The notes under the pieces: model-generated
What the model was told of the DNA's origin: nothing
Database searches by the model: none
Seen by the model: only the letters and a program-made list of their open reading frames with translations
NCBI RefSeq assembly: GCF_001590865.1
Contig: NZ_BBUY01000004.1
Location: 257,922 to 321,921 of the forward strand
Reading direction: 5' to 3'
DNA: 64,000 nt
Source of the DNA: Streptomyces sp. NBRC 110611
Lineage (GTDB): Bacteria > Actinomycetota > Actinomycetes > Streptomycetales > Streptomycetaceae
Translations under genes and position numbers: made by a program
Shown: positions 26,265 to 33,763 of the stretch, piece by piece
Layout of the letters: each line of letters begins with the position of its first letter
Numbering within the stretch: the first letter of the stretch is position 1

Positions 26265-27419
26265 ATGGCCCTGCGCGTGGGGATCGTTTACGGAACTCGC
26301 CCCGAAGCCATCAAACTCGCGCCGCTGGTGCTCGCGCTCGACGCCGACCCCGGCTTCGAGCCCGTCGTCATCACCACCGGCCAGCACCGGGACATGCTCG
26401 ACGAGATCAACGAGCTCTTTGACCTCCGCCCGCAGCACAACCTCGACATCATGCGTCCCGGCCAGCGGCTCAGCACCATGGCGAGCCGCATCATCCACGA
26501 ACTGGGGGAGCCGCTGCGCGACGAACTCGTCGATATCGCCGTGGTACAGGGAGACACCACCACCGCGTTCGCCGCCGCTTACGCCGCGGCATGCGAGCGC
26601 ATCCCCGTCGCCCATGTCGAGGCCGGCCTGCGCACCGGAGAGAGATTCGAGCCGTTCCCCGAGGAGATCAACCGGCGCCTGATCACCCAACTCGCCGATC
26701 TGCACTTCGCCCCGACCGCTGACGCCGCGGGAAACCTGCTCGCCGAAGGGGTGCGTTCCGACGATGTGTACGTCACCGGAAACACGGTGATCGACGCCCT
26801 GCACCTCGTGTTGGACCGTCCCGACGACGCCATGAATCGCGAGCTCGGCGCTTTCGCCGACGGTCACCCGACCATCCTCTTGACCATGCACCGCAGGGAG
26901 TCCTGGGGGACCCCCATGGCCCGGGTCGCCGCCGCCGTGGCGGAACTGTGCCGCGCCCGGCCCGCGCTGCGTTTCGTCATCCCGCTCCACCCCAATCCGG
27001 AAGTCCGCCGGGTTTTCCAGACCCACCTCTCCTCCCTCACACAGGTGTTGCTCTGTGAGCCGCTGCGCTATTCCGAGTTCATCAAGCTGATGCACCGATC
27101 CGTGCTGGTCCTGACCGACAGCGGCGGGGTGCAGGAAGAGGCACCGACGCTGGGGACGCCCGTGCTGGTGCTGCGGGACCGCACGGAGCGCCCCGAGGGC
27201 GTCGCCGCGGGCTGCGCCCGGCTGGTGGGCACCGATCCGGCGCTCATCGTCAAAGAGGTCGGCCGACTGCTCGACGACCCCCAGGCGTACGAGGCGATGC
27301 GGCGTCCGGGCACCGTCTGCTACGGGGGTGGGGACGCCGCGGCGCGGTGCCTGGAGGCACTGCGCGAGCGCCGGCTTCCCGCTGCCCACGAGTCGGCCGG
27401 ACTCCGGACGTGCCGGTGA
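26265..27419 (+). CDS. wecB: Non-hydrolysing UDP-N-acetylglucosamine 2-epimerase
   Basis: The 384-residue protein has the full WecB signature set: VGIVYGTRPEAIKLAPLV, TTGQHRDML, VQGDTTTAFAAAYAA, VAHVEAGLRTGER, FPEEINRRLIT, TMHRRESWG, LHPNP, and LTDSGGVQEEAPTLGTPVLVLRDRTERPEG. It interconverts UDP-GlcNAc and UDP-ManNAc. The ATG at 26265 has AAGGA upstream. Located within the cluster and divergent from the main operon, it may supply a UDP-ManNAc-type precursor; a cell-wall housekeeping role is the alternative. Confidence 0.93.
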   Translation: MALRVGIVYGTRPEAIKLAPLVLALDADPGFEPVVITTGQHRDMLDEINELFDLRPQHNLDIMRPGQRLSTMASRIIHELGEPLRDELVDIAVVQGDTTTAFAAAYAAACERIPVAHVEAGLRTGERFEPFPEEINRRLITQLADLHFAPTADAAGNLLAEGVRSDDVYVTGNTVIDALHLVLDRPDDAMNRELGAFADGHPTILLTMHRRESWGTPMARVAAAVAELCRARPALRFVIPLHPNPEVRRVFQTHLSSLTQVLLCEPLRYSEFIKLMHRSVLVLTDSGGVQEEAPTLGTPVLVLRDRTERPEGVAAGCARLVGTDPALIVKEVGRLLDDPQAYEAMRRPGTVCYGGGDAAARCLEALRERRLPAAHESAGLRTCR

Positions 27420-27425
27420 GGGACC

Positions 27426-27465
27426 CTGGCCTGGCCTGGCCTGGCCTGGCCTGGCACGGCACGGC
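27426..27465. repeat. Pentanucleotide tandem repeat (CTGGC)6
   Basis: Six perfect CTGGC units (27426-27455) followed by two ACGGC units sit right after the epimerase stop and before the luciferase-like gene. This looks like a slippage-generated microsatellite in a spacer. Confidence 0.85.
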
Positions 27466-27523
27466 CCGCCCGCACCCACCCACCCACCGTCCCGGACCCG
27501 CCACGAGGAAAGGCAAGGACGTC

Positions 27524-28468
27524 ATGACGCTCCGTCTGCTCGTCGAACCCCAGCAGGGCACCACCTACGACGCAGTGAGCACCTTCGCGCAACGGGCCGA
27601 GAGCCTCGGCTTCGAGGCCCTCATGACCAGCGACCACCTGGTCCGCATCGGCGACGGATCCCCTGGCCCCGGGCCACTGCACGCCTGGACCCTGCTGGCC
27701 GGACTGGCCCGGGACACGCACCGCATCAGGCTGGGCTCGATGATGTCCGCCGTCACGTTCCACCACGCGCCCGTCCTCGCGTTGATGGCCGCCCAGGTGG
27801 ACGCGATGAGCGGCGGCCGTCTCGAACTGGGGGTGGGAGCGGCCTGGTACGAACGCGAGCACCAGGCGTACGGCACCCCCTTTCCCTCCGTCACGGAGCG
27901 GTTCTCCCGGCTCGAGGAGACGCTGGAGGTGATCCGGCGACTGTGGACGGCCGACCCTGGAGCGGACGTCTCCTACCAGGGGCGGCATATCCGCCTCGAT
28001 CGTTGTCCGGCGCTGCCCGGGCCGTATCAGACGCCGCACCCGCCGCTCCTGGTCGGCGGTCTGGGAAAGCGGTGGACGCCCCGTCTCGCGGCGCGGTACG
28101 CCGATGAGTTCAACGCTCCGTTCACCACCCCCGAGCAGGTACGGGCGGCCGCCCGGCGGGTGGCGGCGGCCAGTGAGGAGGCCGGACGCGAGCCCGGGGA
28201 GATCACGGTGTCCGCGTCGGTCGTCCTGTGCCCCGGAAGCGACCAGGCCACGGTGGCGCGACGGGTGGCGGACACCGGTGAGCCCGCGACGGAGATCGCC
28301 GGCTTCGGCGCCGTGGGGTCGCCGGAGCGCGTGGCCGAGGTCCTGCGCAGCTACCGGGACGCGGGTGCCGGCCGCTGTTACGCGCAGATCAACAACCCCC
28401 TCGACCTGGAACTGCTCGACGAGCTGGCCGAGGTCGCCGAACTGGCGGGCCTGCACCTCCCCGGCTGA
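27524..28468 (+). CDS. Luciferase-like (LLM) oxidoreductase, probably F420-dependent
   Basis: The 314-residue TIM-barrel protein has the LLM-class pattern: SLGFEALMTSDHLV, RLGSMMSAVTFHHAPVLALMAAQVDAMSGGRLELGVGAAWYEREH and PHPPLLVGGLGKR. In actinomycetes this group mostly uses coenzyme F420 and reduces or oxidises small carbonyl/alcohol or imine groups; FMN is also possible. ATG 27524 is preceded by AAAGGCAAGGA. It follows the epimerase by 104 bp in the same direction and ends at a strong bidirectional terminator, so it probably belongs to the cluster. Substrate unknown. Confidence 0.83.
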   Translation: MTLRLLVEPQQGTTYDAVSTFAQRAESLGFEALMTSDHLVRIGDGSPGPGPLHAWTLLAGLARDTHRIRLGSMMSAVTFHHAPVLALMAAQVDAMSGGRLELGVGAAWYEREHQAYGTPFPSVTERFSRLEETLEVIRRLWTADPGADVSYQGRHIRLDRCPALPGPYQTPHPPLLVGGLGKRWTPRLAARYADEFNAPFTTPEQVRAAARRVAAASEEAGREPGEITVSASVVLCPGSDQATVARRVADTGEPATEIAGFGAVGSPERVAEVLRSYRDAGAGRCYAQINNPLDLELLDELAEVAELAGLHLPG

Positions 28469-28500
28469 CCGGCGACTCCCCTCGGCACCGCACACGACGG

Positions 28501-28566
28501 CTTCGCCCCGGCCCCTCTCCGCGACGCCCGAGCGATCGGGAGCCGCGGAGAGGAGCCGGGGCGAAG
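28501..28566. terminator. Long bidirectional terminator hairpin
   Basis: A 23-bp stem with one mismatch (28501-28523 with 28544-28566) lies between converging genes, the LLM oxidoreductase (+) and the hypothetical gene (-). It should stop transcripts from both sides. Confidence 0.8.
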
Positions 28567-28599
28567 TGCGCCGGGGCGAAGCACGCCGGGGCGCAGCGC
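28555..28599. repeat. 15-bp tandem repeat, three copies
   Basis: GCCGGGGCGAAGTGC, GCCGGGGCGAAGCAC and GCCGGGGCGCAGCGC follow one another, the first overlapping the right arm of the terminator stem. It looks as if the stem arm was duplicated. Nothing else is recognised in 28600-28702. Confidence 0.75.
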
Positions 28600-28702
28600 G
28601 TCGGGGAAGGCGCCGCGACCACGTTGCGAGGCGACGGGGGCGCCACCGCGCATCCCGCCACCGGGCAGTCATGGCGCCCGGGCCGGCCAGGAGGGCCTGA
28701 CC

Positions 28703-29266
28703 TCAGTCCGACTCCCGGATACCCAGGACGTGCGCCGCCGGACCGGTCGGTTCGGACGGCGGCGTGAGGACCAGGCTCTGGAAGAACAGCCAGGAGACAG
28801 TGGCCGGCGGCGGCTCGGGAAACAGCGCTGTCGGTGCGAAGAGTCGGTCGGTCACCGTCTCCGCCAGCCAGTCGGGCAGGAACAGCCGGCGGCTCTCCGG
28901 AGCGTAGAACGCCGCGGGAATACCCGGCATCGTCGTGACGGTCAGATCGTCGATGCACCCCTCGGCCAAGGACGCCGCGTACATCAGCAGATCACGTTCG
29001 AGCGCGGCCAGCAGGGCGGCTTCGGCGACCTGCCCCGCGGGCACGGAGTCCGGCTTCCGGTCCCAGAGGGGAGGAGCCGGCGCCGGTGCCCCGCCGTCGT
29101 CCTCGGCGTACCGGCGCCGGATGCCGGCCAGAATCGGTCCCGGAATGCGCACCTGGCGGCGGGTGGCCCAGTGCTCGACCTCGTCGAGGCGGTTGCTGCT
29201 CCAGTCGAGGAGGGCCGTCGTCTCGTCCGCGTACGGCCGCGCTGCATGAATGGTGAAGGAACTCAC
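28703..29266 (-). CDS. Hypothetical cluster protein
   Basis: The 187-residue protein is not recognised. It has SSFTIHAARPYADETTALLDW at the start, a charged middle (RLDEVEHWATRRQVRIPGPI) and a proline-rich end (APTALFPEPPPATVSWLFFQ). There is no signal peptide or membrane helix. GTG 29266 has a perfect GGAGG 5 nt upstream, so translation is likely. It follows the flavin oxidoreductase gene by 17 bp and is the last gene of the block running left from the regulators. Confidence 0.6.
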   Translation of the reverse strand: MSSFTIHAARPYADETTALLDWSSNRLDEVEHWATRRQVRIPGPILAGIRRRYAEDDGGAPAPAPPLWDRKPDSVPAGQVAEAALLAALERDLLMYAASLAEGCIDDLTVTTMPGIPAAFYAPESRRLFLPDWLAETVTDRLFAPTALFPEPPPATVSWLFFQSLVLTPPSEPTGPAAHVLGIRESD

Positions 29267-29283
29267 AGAAACCTCCGGACCCC

Positions 29284-30435
29284 TCAGTACTTGGTGGCGA
29301 ATCGGGTGTGCGGGCGCAGCGGACGCCCGTAGCGGAAGCGGTCCAGGCTCAGACCGGGGGCCTCGTCGTCGACCAGTGCCGCCACGAGCCGGCCCGTGAC
29401 AGGGGTCAGCAGCACCCCATTGCGGTGATGTCCCGTCGCCACCACGATCCTGGGGTCGTCGGCCCGGGCGAGGATGGGCAGTTCGTCCGAGGTCATGGGG
29501 CGGAAGCCGCTCCACATCTCGTCGATGCGCCACTCCGCCGCCTCGGGGACGACGGCGCACAGCCGGCCGAGGACGGCGCCGACCACGCCGGCCGTGTTGT
29601 CCGCCTCCGGTCGCAGGTACTCCTCGCTCGTGCCCACGATGTATTCGCCGGGTGACCGCGAGACGATCGACCCGCATCCACCGCTGGGCATGAACACCAC
29701 GCTGCGCAGGAGTCCGGGCGGGCCGGCCAGCCGTACGATCTGGCCCTTCACCGGGCAGACGGGGATGTCCAGGCCGAAGGCGCGGCCCACCTGCCCGCTC
29801 CACGATCCCGCTGCGATGACCACCTGGTCGGCGACGACCGTGTCCCCCTCGCCCGTGGTCAGGCGCAGCCGGTCCTGGTCGTCACCGACCCCGGCCAGGC
29901 CACCGCCGAGCATCTGACTGCCCTCCTCGGACACCCACTCCGTCATCGCCGAGAGCAAGGCCCGCGGATTGACCACCGCCTCGCCCTTGATACGGATGGC
30001 TCCGCGGAAGGCCCGGGGGGACAGGTGCGGCTCCACGTCGCAGACCTCCGCGGCGCTGAGCCACCTGTTCTCGATGCCGTACTTGTCCATCCACTCCGTG
30101 CGGGACTGGAGGCTTTCCGGGCGTTCCGCGAGGTCCAGCAGCGTGAAGTCGGTGGAGCGGTATCCGACCGACTCGGGAGCGAAGCCGAAGGCGGACAGGA
30201 AATGGGGGTAGTAGTCGAGCCCCTCGTGCAGTAACTCGTAGAACTCCTCCGGCATCCAGGGGTCGTACTCGCACGCCGGGGTGAGCATGCCCGCGGCCGC
30301 GGTGGACGCGCGACCCTGCGTCGTCCCACCGATGACCGCGACGGACAGATACCTGCGACGCAGATGAAGGGCGGTCGACATGCCGATCAGACCATCGCCC
30401 ACCACTGCCACGTCCACACGGATGTTGCGGCTCAT
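29284..30435 (-). CDS. FAD-dependent amine oxidase (DAO / glycine-oxidase type)
   Basis: The 383-residue protein begins with the dinucleotide-binding motif VAVVGDGLIGMSTALHLRRR, then ASTAAAGMLTPACEYD, an ATG-type stretch ADQVVIAAGSWSGQVG, VCPVKGQIVRL and the C-terminal GFRPMTSDELPILARADDPRIVVATGHHRNGVLLTPVTG, typical of ThiO-like glycine oxidase / D-amino-acid oxidase folds. It oxidises an amine or amino acid to an imine with release of hydrogen peroxide. There are no other thiamine genes nearby, so a role in the cluster is more likely. Codon 68 is TTA (30232-30234), consistent with bldA-dependent expression. Confidence 0.85.
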   Translation of the reverse strand: MSRNIRVDVAVVGDGLIGMSTALHLRRRYLSVAVIGGTTQGRASTAAAGMLTPACEYDPWMPEEFYELLHEGLDYYPHFLSAFGFAPESVGYRSTDFTLLDLAERPESLQSRTEWMDKYGIENRWLSAAEVCDVEPHLSPRAFRGAIRIKGEAVVNPRALLSAMTEWVSEEGSQMLGGGLAGVGDDQDRLRLTTGEGDTVVADQVVIAAGSWSGQVGRAFGLDIPVCPVKGQIVRLAGPPGLLRSVVFMPSGGCGSIVSRSPGEYIVGTSEEYLRPEADNTAGVVGAVLGRLCAVVPEAAEWRIDEMWSGFRPMTSDELPILARADDPRIVVATGHHRNGVLLTPVTGRLVAALVDDEAPGLSLDRFRYGRPLRPHTRFATKY

Positions 30436-30450
30436 CGGGCTGCCTTCCTT

Positions 30451-30699
30451 TCAGGGGAGTGCTGGTCGGACGGAGATACCACGGGGAATGGCCGCAATGA
30501 CGATTTCGTCGAGTGCGGGCTCGATAATGGCGGGCCCGGCGGCAGGGTTCAGGAACTTTGCCGCCCTGCCCGGGAATAGATAATCACCGAAGAGGTGAGC
30601 CCATCTGGGCGCGGCAATTTCCCGGCGAACAGTGGAACCATCACGTTCGGCGAACCATTCATGATGCTTCCATGGAGAGGACTCTTGGCGAGAGTACAC
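30451..30699 (-). CDS. Small protein upstream of the amine oxidase
   Basis: This 82-codon frame uses GTG 30699 with GAGG six bases upstream and ends 15 bp before the oxidase start. The second half has G/C-rich third positions (LNPAAGPAIIEPALDEIVIAAIPRGISVR), while the first half is less biased and charged (HHEWFAERDGSTVRREIAAP). I recognise no family. Spacing suggests co-transcription with the oxidase, as a small accessory or a precursor peptide. A competing 40-codon frame overlaps it, so coding is not certain. Confidence 0.45.
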   Translation of the reverse strand: MYSRQESSPWKHHEWFAERDGSTVRREIAAPRWAHLFGDYLFPGRAAKFLNPAAGPAIIEPALDEIVIAAIPRGISVRPALP

Positions 30700-30781
30700 C
30701 GCATTCCTCTAGCTCGGGAATCACCCTTGAGGAGAAAACCGGCTGAGAGCGTGCGGCGAAATCCATAGGACGGCGGACGGT

Positions 30782-31573
30782 TCACGAGGTGAAGCTGAGT
30801 GACCCGTCCCGCCGGCCCTTGCCTGCGATACGTTCGAAGAACACCAGCGTCAGCGCCGCCCACAAACCTGCGACGCAGACTTCGAGCCCCAGTTGGCCGA
30901 CGACATCGGAGAACGGGCCGGCGGCCGCCAGGGTACGCATGGCGGTGAGTCCGTGCGAAAGGGGCAGCACCTCGGTGACCCACTCGATCGGCGCGGGCCA
31001 GAACGACCGCGGAACGTTCGCACCGCAGAAGGTCATCAGGAGCGTGAAGCCGAAGTTGAGGTACAGCCAGCGGAACTTGTGATGGCGCAGCGAACACGCG
31101 GCCAGGAACGTCCCGTACGCATAGGCGCTGATCCCGATCAGTGCCAGGCACGGCAGGGCGAACACCGCGGCCCGCCAGTTCCAGTCGGGCCGGAACAGCC
31201 CCCACACCAGCGCGAAGACCAGGGCGGAACTGCCCAGCCCGGCCACCACCCAGTGCAGACCGCGACCGAGGTACACCAGCCCCATGTTCGTGGGCGAGAC
31301 GATGAGCATGGGGTAGGTCCCCTGGAATCGCTCCAGCGTCGCCGTGGTGATCACAAGCGTGGCTTCGATCGCGATCACCGTCACCGCGTTGCCCAACAGG
31401 ACGTACTCGGCGGTGATCCGGTCGCCGGCCATCTTGCCCACCAGGCCGAAGAAGACCACCTGGCTGACCAGGCGCAGCAGCCATCCCGTCAGCCAGGTCC
31501 GGAGGGTGTACACATGCTTGAACTCGGCGATGCCCACGAAGGCGGCCTGGCCGATGACCTGCTTCACCGTCAT
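30782..31573 (-). CDS. ABC-2 type exporter permease (second subunit)
   Basis: The 263-residue membrane protein has six hydrophobic segments in the ABC-2 pattern, including LLRLVSQVVFFGLVG, VYLGRGLHWVVAGLG and a penultimate FGFTLLMTFCGANVPRSFWPAPIEWVTEVLPLSHGLTAMR stretch, the conserved loop of this family. The start overlaps the neighbouring permease stop (ATGA), so the two make a heterodimer. With the ATPase upstream it should export the cluster product or provide self-resistance. Confidence 0.85.
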   Translation of the reverse strand: MTVKQVIGQAAFVGIAEFKHVYTLRTWLTGWLLRLVSQVVFFGLVGKMAGDRITAEYVLLGNAVTVIAIEATLVITTATLERFQGTYPMLIVSPTNMGLVYLGRGLHWVVAGLGSSALVFALVWGLFRPDWNWRAAVFALPCLALIGISAYAYGTFLAACSLRHHKFRWLYLNFGFTLLMTFCGANVPRSFWPAPIEWVTEVLPLSHGLTAMRTLAAAGPFSDVVGQLGLEVCVAGLWAALTLVFFERIAGKGRRDGSLSFTS

Positions 31574-32343
31574 GCCAGGCTCACCATCCCGGTGCGCCGC
31601 GCACGGTCCGCGGCCTTGCGGATGAGGACGATGCCGAGGAGCAGCGCGACGGCGCCCAGGCCCGCGACCGCCCCCAGGCGCGGCACCACATCATGGACTT
31701 CGTCACCGGACAGACTGTCCCGCAACAGGTCGGCGGACCAGGACAGGAAGACCACCCGCCCCACGGGCTGGATCCAGTCCGGCAGCACGGAGAGCGGAAA
31801 CACCACGCCGCCGAGGATGTAGAAGGGGTAGCTCAGCGCGTTCTGGTAGATCGTCGTGTCGCGACTGATCACGAAGAACGTCGCCAGCATCGTCGCCGTG
31901 CAGGCGGTGGCGAGCAACGTCACGATCAGAGCGGCCAGCGCGATACCGGGGTGCCGCACGGACAGGTGGGCCCCGAAGCCCGCGGTGGCCACCAGCCAGG
32001 ACTCCAGCAGGGTGACGGCGCCGATCAGCATCACCGGCAGGATGCGTCCACAGACCACCAGGGCGAAGGCCCGCGGCGCCGCGAGGACGAGATCCAGGGT
32101 GGACATCCACCGTTCGTTCTGGATGACGCCGCCGGCGACGTCCACCGCCACGAACCAGATGCCGAACAGACCGGTGCCGACGACGGCGTTGGCCACGAGG
32201 TCGTCGCGGTCGTTGTACCGCACGATGGACAGGAAGATCACGGACATCACCGGCGCCGTGATGATGATCGACATGTGCTCGGGAGCCCGCATGCTGGTGT
32301 TCCACTGCACCTTGGCCGCGGCCGCCATGACACGCACGCTCAT
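31570..32343 (-). CDS. ABC-2 type exporter permease (first subunit)
   Basis: The 257-residue membrane protein has about six helices, with IIITAPVMSVIFLSIVRY early, TLDLVLAAPRAFALVVCGRILPV in the middle and the ABC-2 loop YPFYILGGVVFPLSVLPDWIQPVGRVVFLSW, followed by two further helices. ATG 32343 overlaps the ATPase stop and its own stop overlaps the second permease, so ATPase-permease-permease form one coupled export unit. Confidence 0.87.
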   Translation of the reverse strand: MSVRVMAAAAKVQWNTSMRAPEHMSIIITAPVMSVIFLSIVRYNDRDDLVANAVVGTGLFGIWFVAVDVAGGVIQNERWMSTLDLVLAAPRAFALVVCGRILPVMLIGAVTLLESWLVATAGFGAHLSVRHPGIALAALIVTLLATACTATMLATFFVISRDTTIYQNALSYPFYILGGVVFPLSVLPDWIQPVGRVVFLSWSADLLRDSLSGDEVHDVVPRLGAVAGLGAVALLLGIVLIRKAADRARRTGMVSLA

Positions 32344-33329
32344 ACGGTCAGCCCCCGGTTCCCCACGAGGTGGACGTAGACCTCTTCCAATGTGGGCCGC
32401 CCCGTCCGCAGGGTGTCCACGCCCGCGTCCAGCAACCAGCGCAGTACGACGGGATTGGCCTCGGCCGAGGTGGTGTGGATCCGTGCGGTTCCCGGTTCCG
32501 GCAGCTTGTCGACCCGCTCCACCTGGGACAGGCCGGCGAGTTCGGCCAGCAGATGCGTCTGGTCCTCCCGCAGGGTGATGTCGATGCGGTCGTGTCCGGA
32601 GAGCATCCGTCCGATAGTGCCGGTCGGCTCGGTCACGAGAACTGTTCCGTGGTCGATGAGGGACACCCGGTCGCACAGGGCCTCCGCCTCGGACATGTCA
32701 TGAGTGGTGATCAAGATGGTGCGACCCTCGGCCTTCAGCTCGTGGACCAGGTCCCGGAAGTCACGGGTGGCGAGGGGGTCCATGCCCATGGTGGGCTCGT
32801 CGAGGAACAGGACGGCCGGGTCACCGATCAGGCCCCGCGCCAGGTGCAGCCGCTGTCGCATGCCGCGGGAGAAGCCCTCCACGGGCTCATCGGCCCGGTC
32901 GGCGAGCCCCACCCGTTCCAGCAGTTCCTGGCTGCGTCGCTTCACCACACTCGCGTCGACGCGGTACATCGTCGCCCAGAACGCCAGGTTCTGGCGGGCG
33001 GTGATCCGGGTGTAGAGGCCGTGATCGCCGCCGAAGACGATCCCGATGCGGCGGCGGACCCGGTCGGCCTCCGCCGTCACATCGTGTCCGGCGACCAGCG
33101 CCCGGCCGGAGGTCGGCAGGAGCATGGTGCTGAGAATCTTGACGAGGGTGGTCTTGCCCGCCCCGTTGGGCCCCAGGATGCCGTGGGTCTCGCCCTCGGG
33201 TACGGAAAGGTCCACGCCGTCCAGCGCGACGGTACGGCTGTTGCGCGCCGCCGATCCGCCCTGCTTGTCGCGTTTCGCCTTCCGCCCCCGTTTGACGAAG
33301 ACTCGGCCGAGGCCGGTGACCTCGATCAT
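32340..33329 (-). CDS. ABC-2 exporter ATP-binding protein (DrrA-like)
   Basis: The 329-residue protein carries Walker A GPNGAGKTTLVKIL, FGGDHGLYTRITARQNLAFWA, the signature-region variant GFSRGMRQRLHLARGLIGDP (GFSRG instead of LSGGQ, common in drug exporters), Walker B VLFLDEPTMGMDP, the switch histidine in LITTHDMSEAEALC and a C-terminal accessory domain ending EEVYVHLVG. A Lys/Arg-rich insertion (KRGRKAKRDKQGG) precedes the cassette. ATG 33329 has AAGGAG eight bases upstream. It powers the adjacent permease pair. Confidence 0.9.
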   Translation of the reverse strand: MIEVTGLGRVFVKRGRKAKRDKQGGSAARNSRTVALDGVDLSVPEGETHGILGPNGAGKTTLVKILSTMLLPTSGRALVAGHDVTAEADRVRRRIGIVFGGDHGLYTRITARQNLAFWATMYRVDASVVKRRSQELLERVGLADRADEPVEGFSRGMRQRLHLARGLIGDPAVLFLDEPTMGMDPLATRDFRDLVHELKAEGRTILITTHDMSEAEALCDRVSLIDHGTVLVTEPTGTIGRMLSGHDRIDITLREDQTHLLAELAGLSQVERVDKLPEPGTARIHTTSAEANPVVLRWLLDAGVDTLRTGRPTLEEVYVHLVGNRGLTV

Positions 33330-33763
33330 GCGCTTGGCTCCTTGCTCGGTGTCAGTGGTGGGCCTTTCGCTCATCAGCGGTCCGCACCGGGGGCCCGCAC
33401 AGCCTGGGCCGTCGTGACCTGGGTGCCGTCCGGCAGACGGCGTCGAGCGCAACGCCTGCTTCCCACACGGGTGGTCGGGGGCGCCTCGAGATCCGCCGGC
33501 CCTTGGCGGTTCCGCGGTCACCGGAGGCTCGGCCGGGGCTGCGGCATACCCGGCATCGCTCCCGCACGGGGCGTGCCGGAGGACTCGGCCTTCGGGTCAG
33601 ATGGCCGATGAAGTGCGGTTCCTGTGATCGTCGCCGACCCTACCGGCCCAACTCATGGTGTGCCAGGGCGATGTGACGCCATGGGAACGTGCGGCAAGGC
33701 GGCCCGGTCGGCGCCCCGCCGCCCGGCCATCGGCGTGCTCCGGAAGCGCGGCACCGCATGGCG
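33330..33763. other. Spacer between GMC oxidoreductase and exporter genes
   Basis: About 430 bp between two genes read leftward. I see no convincing coding frame, no strong hairpin and no StrR-type site. It probably holds the exporter promoter. Confidence 0.4.

Noticed and set aside
33352..33567. 71-codon frame in the spacer before the exporter ATPase
   Set aside because: Arg/Pro-rich shadow composition and no ribosome binding site or family.
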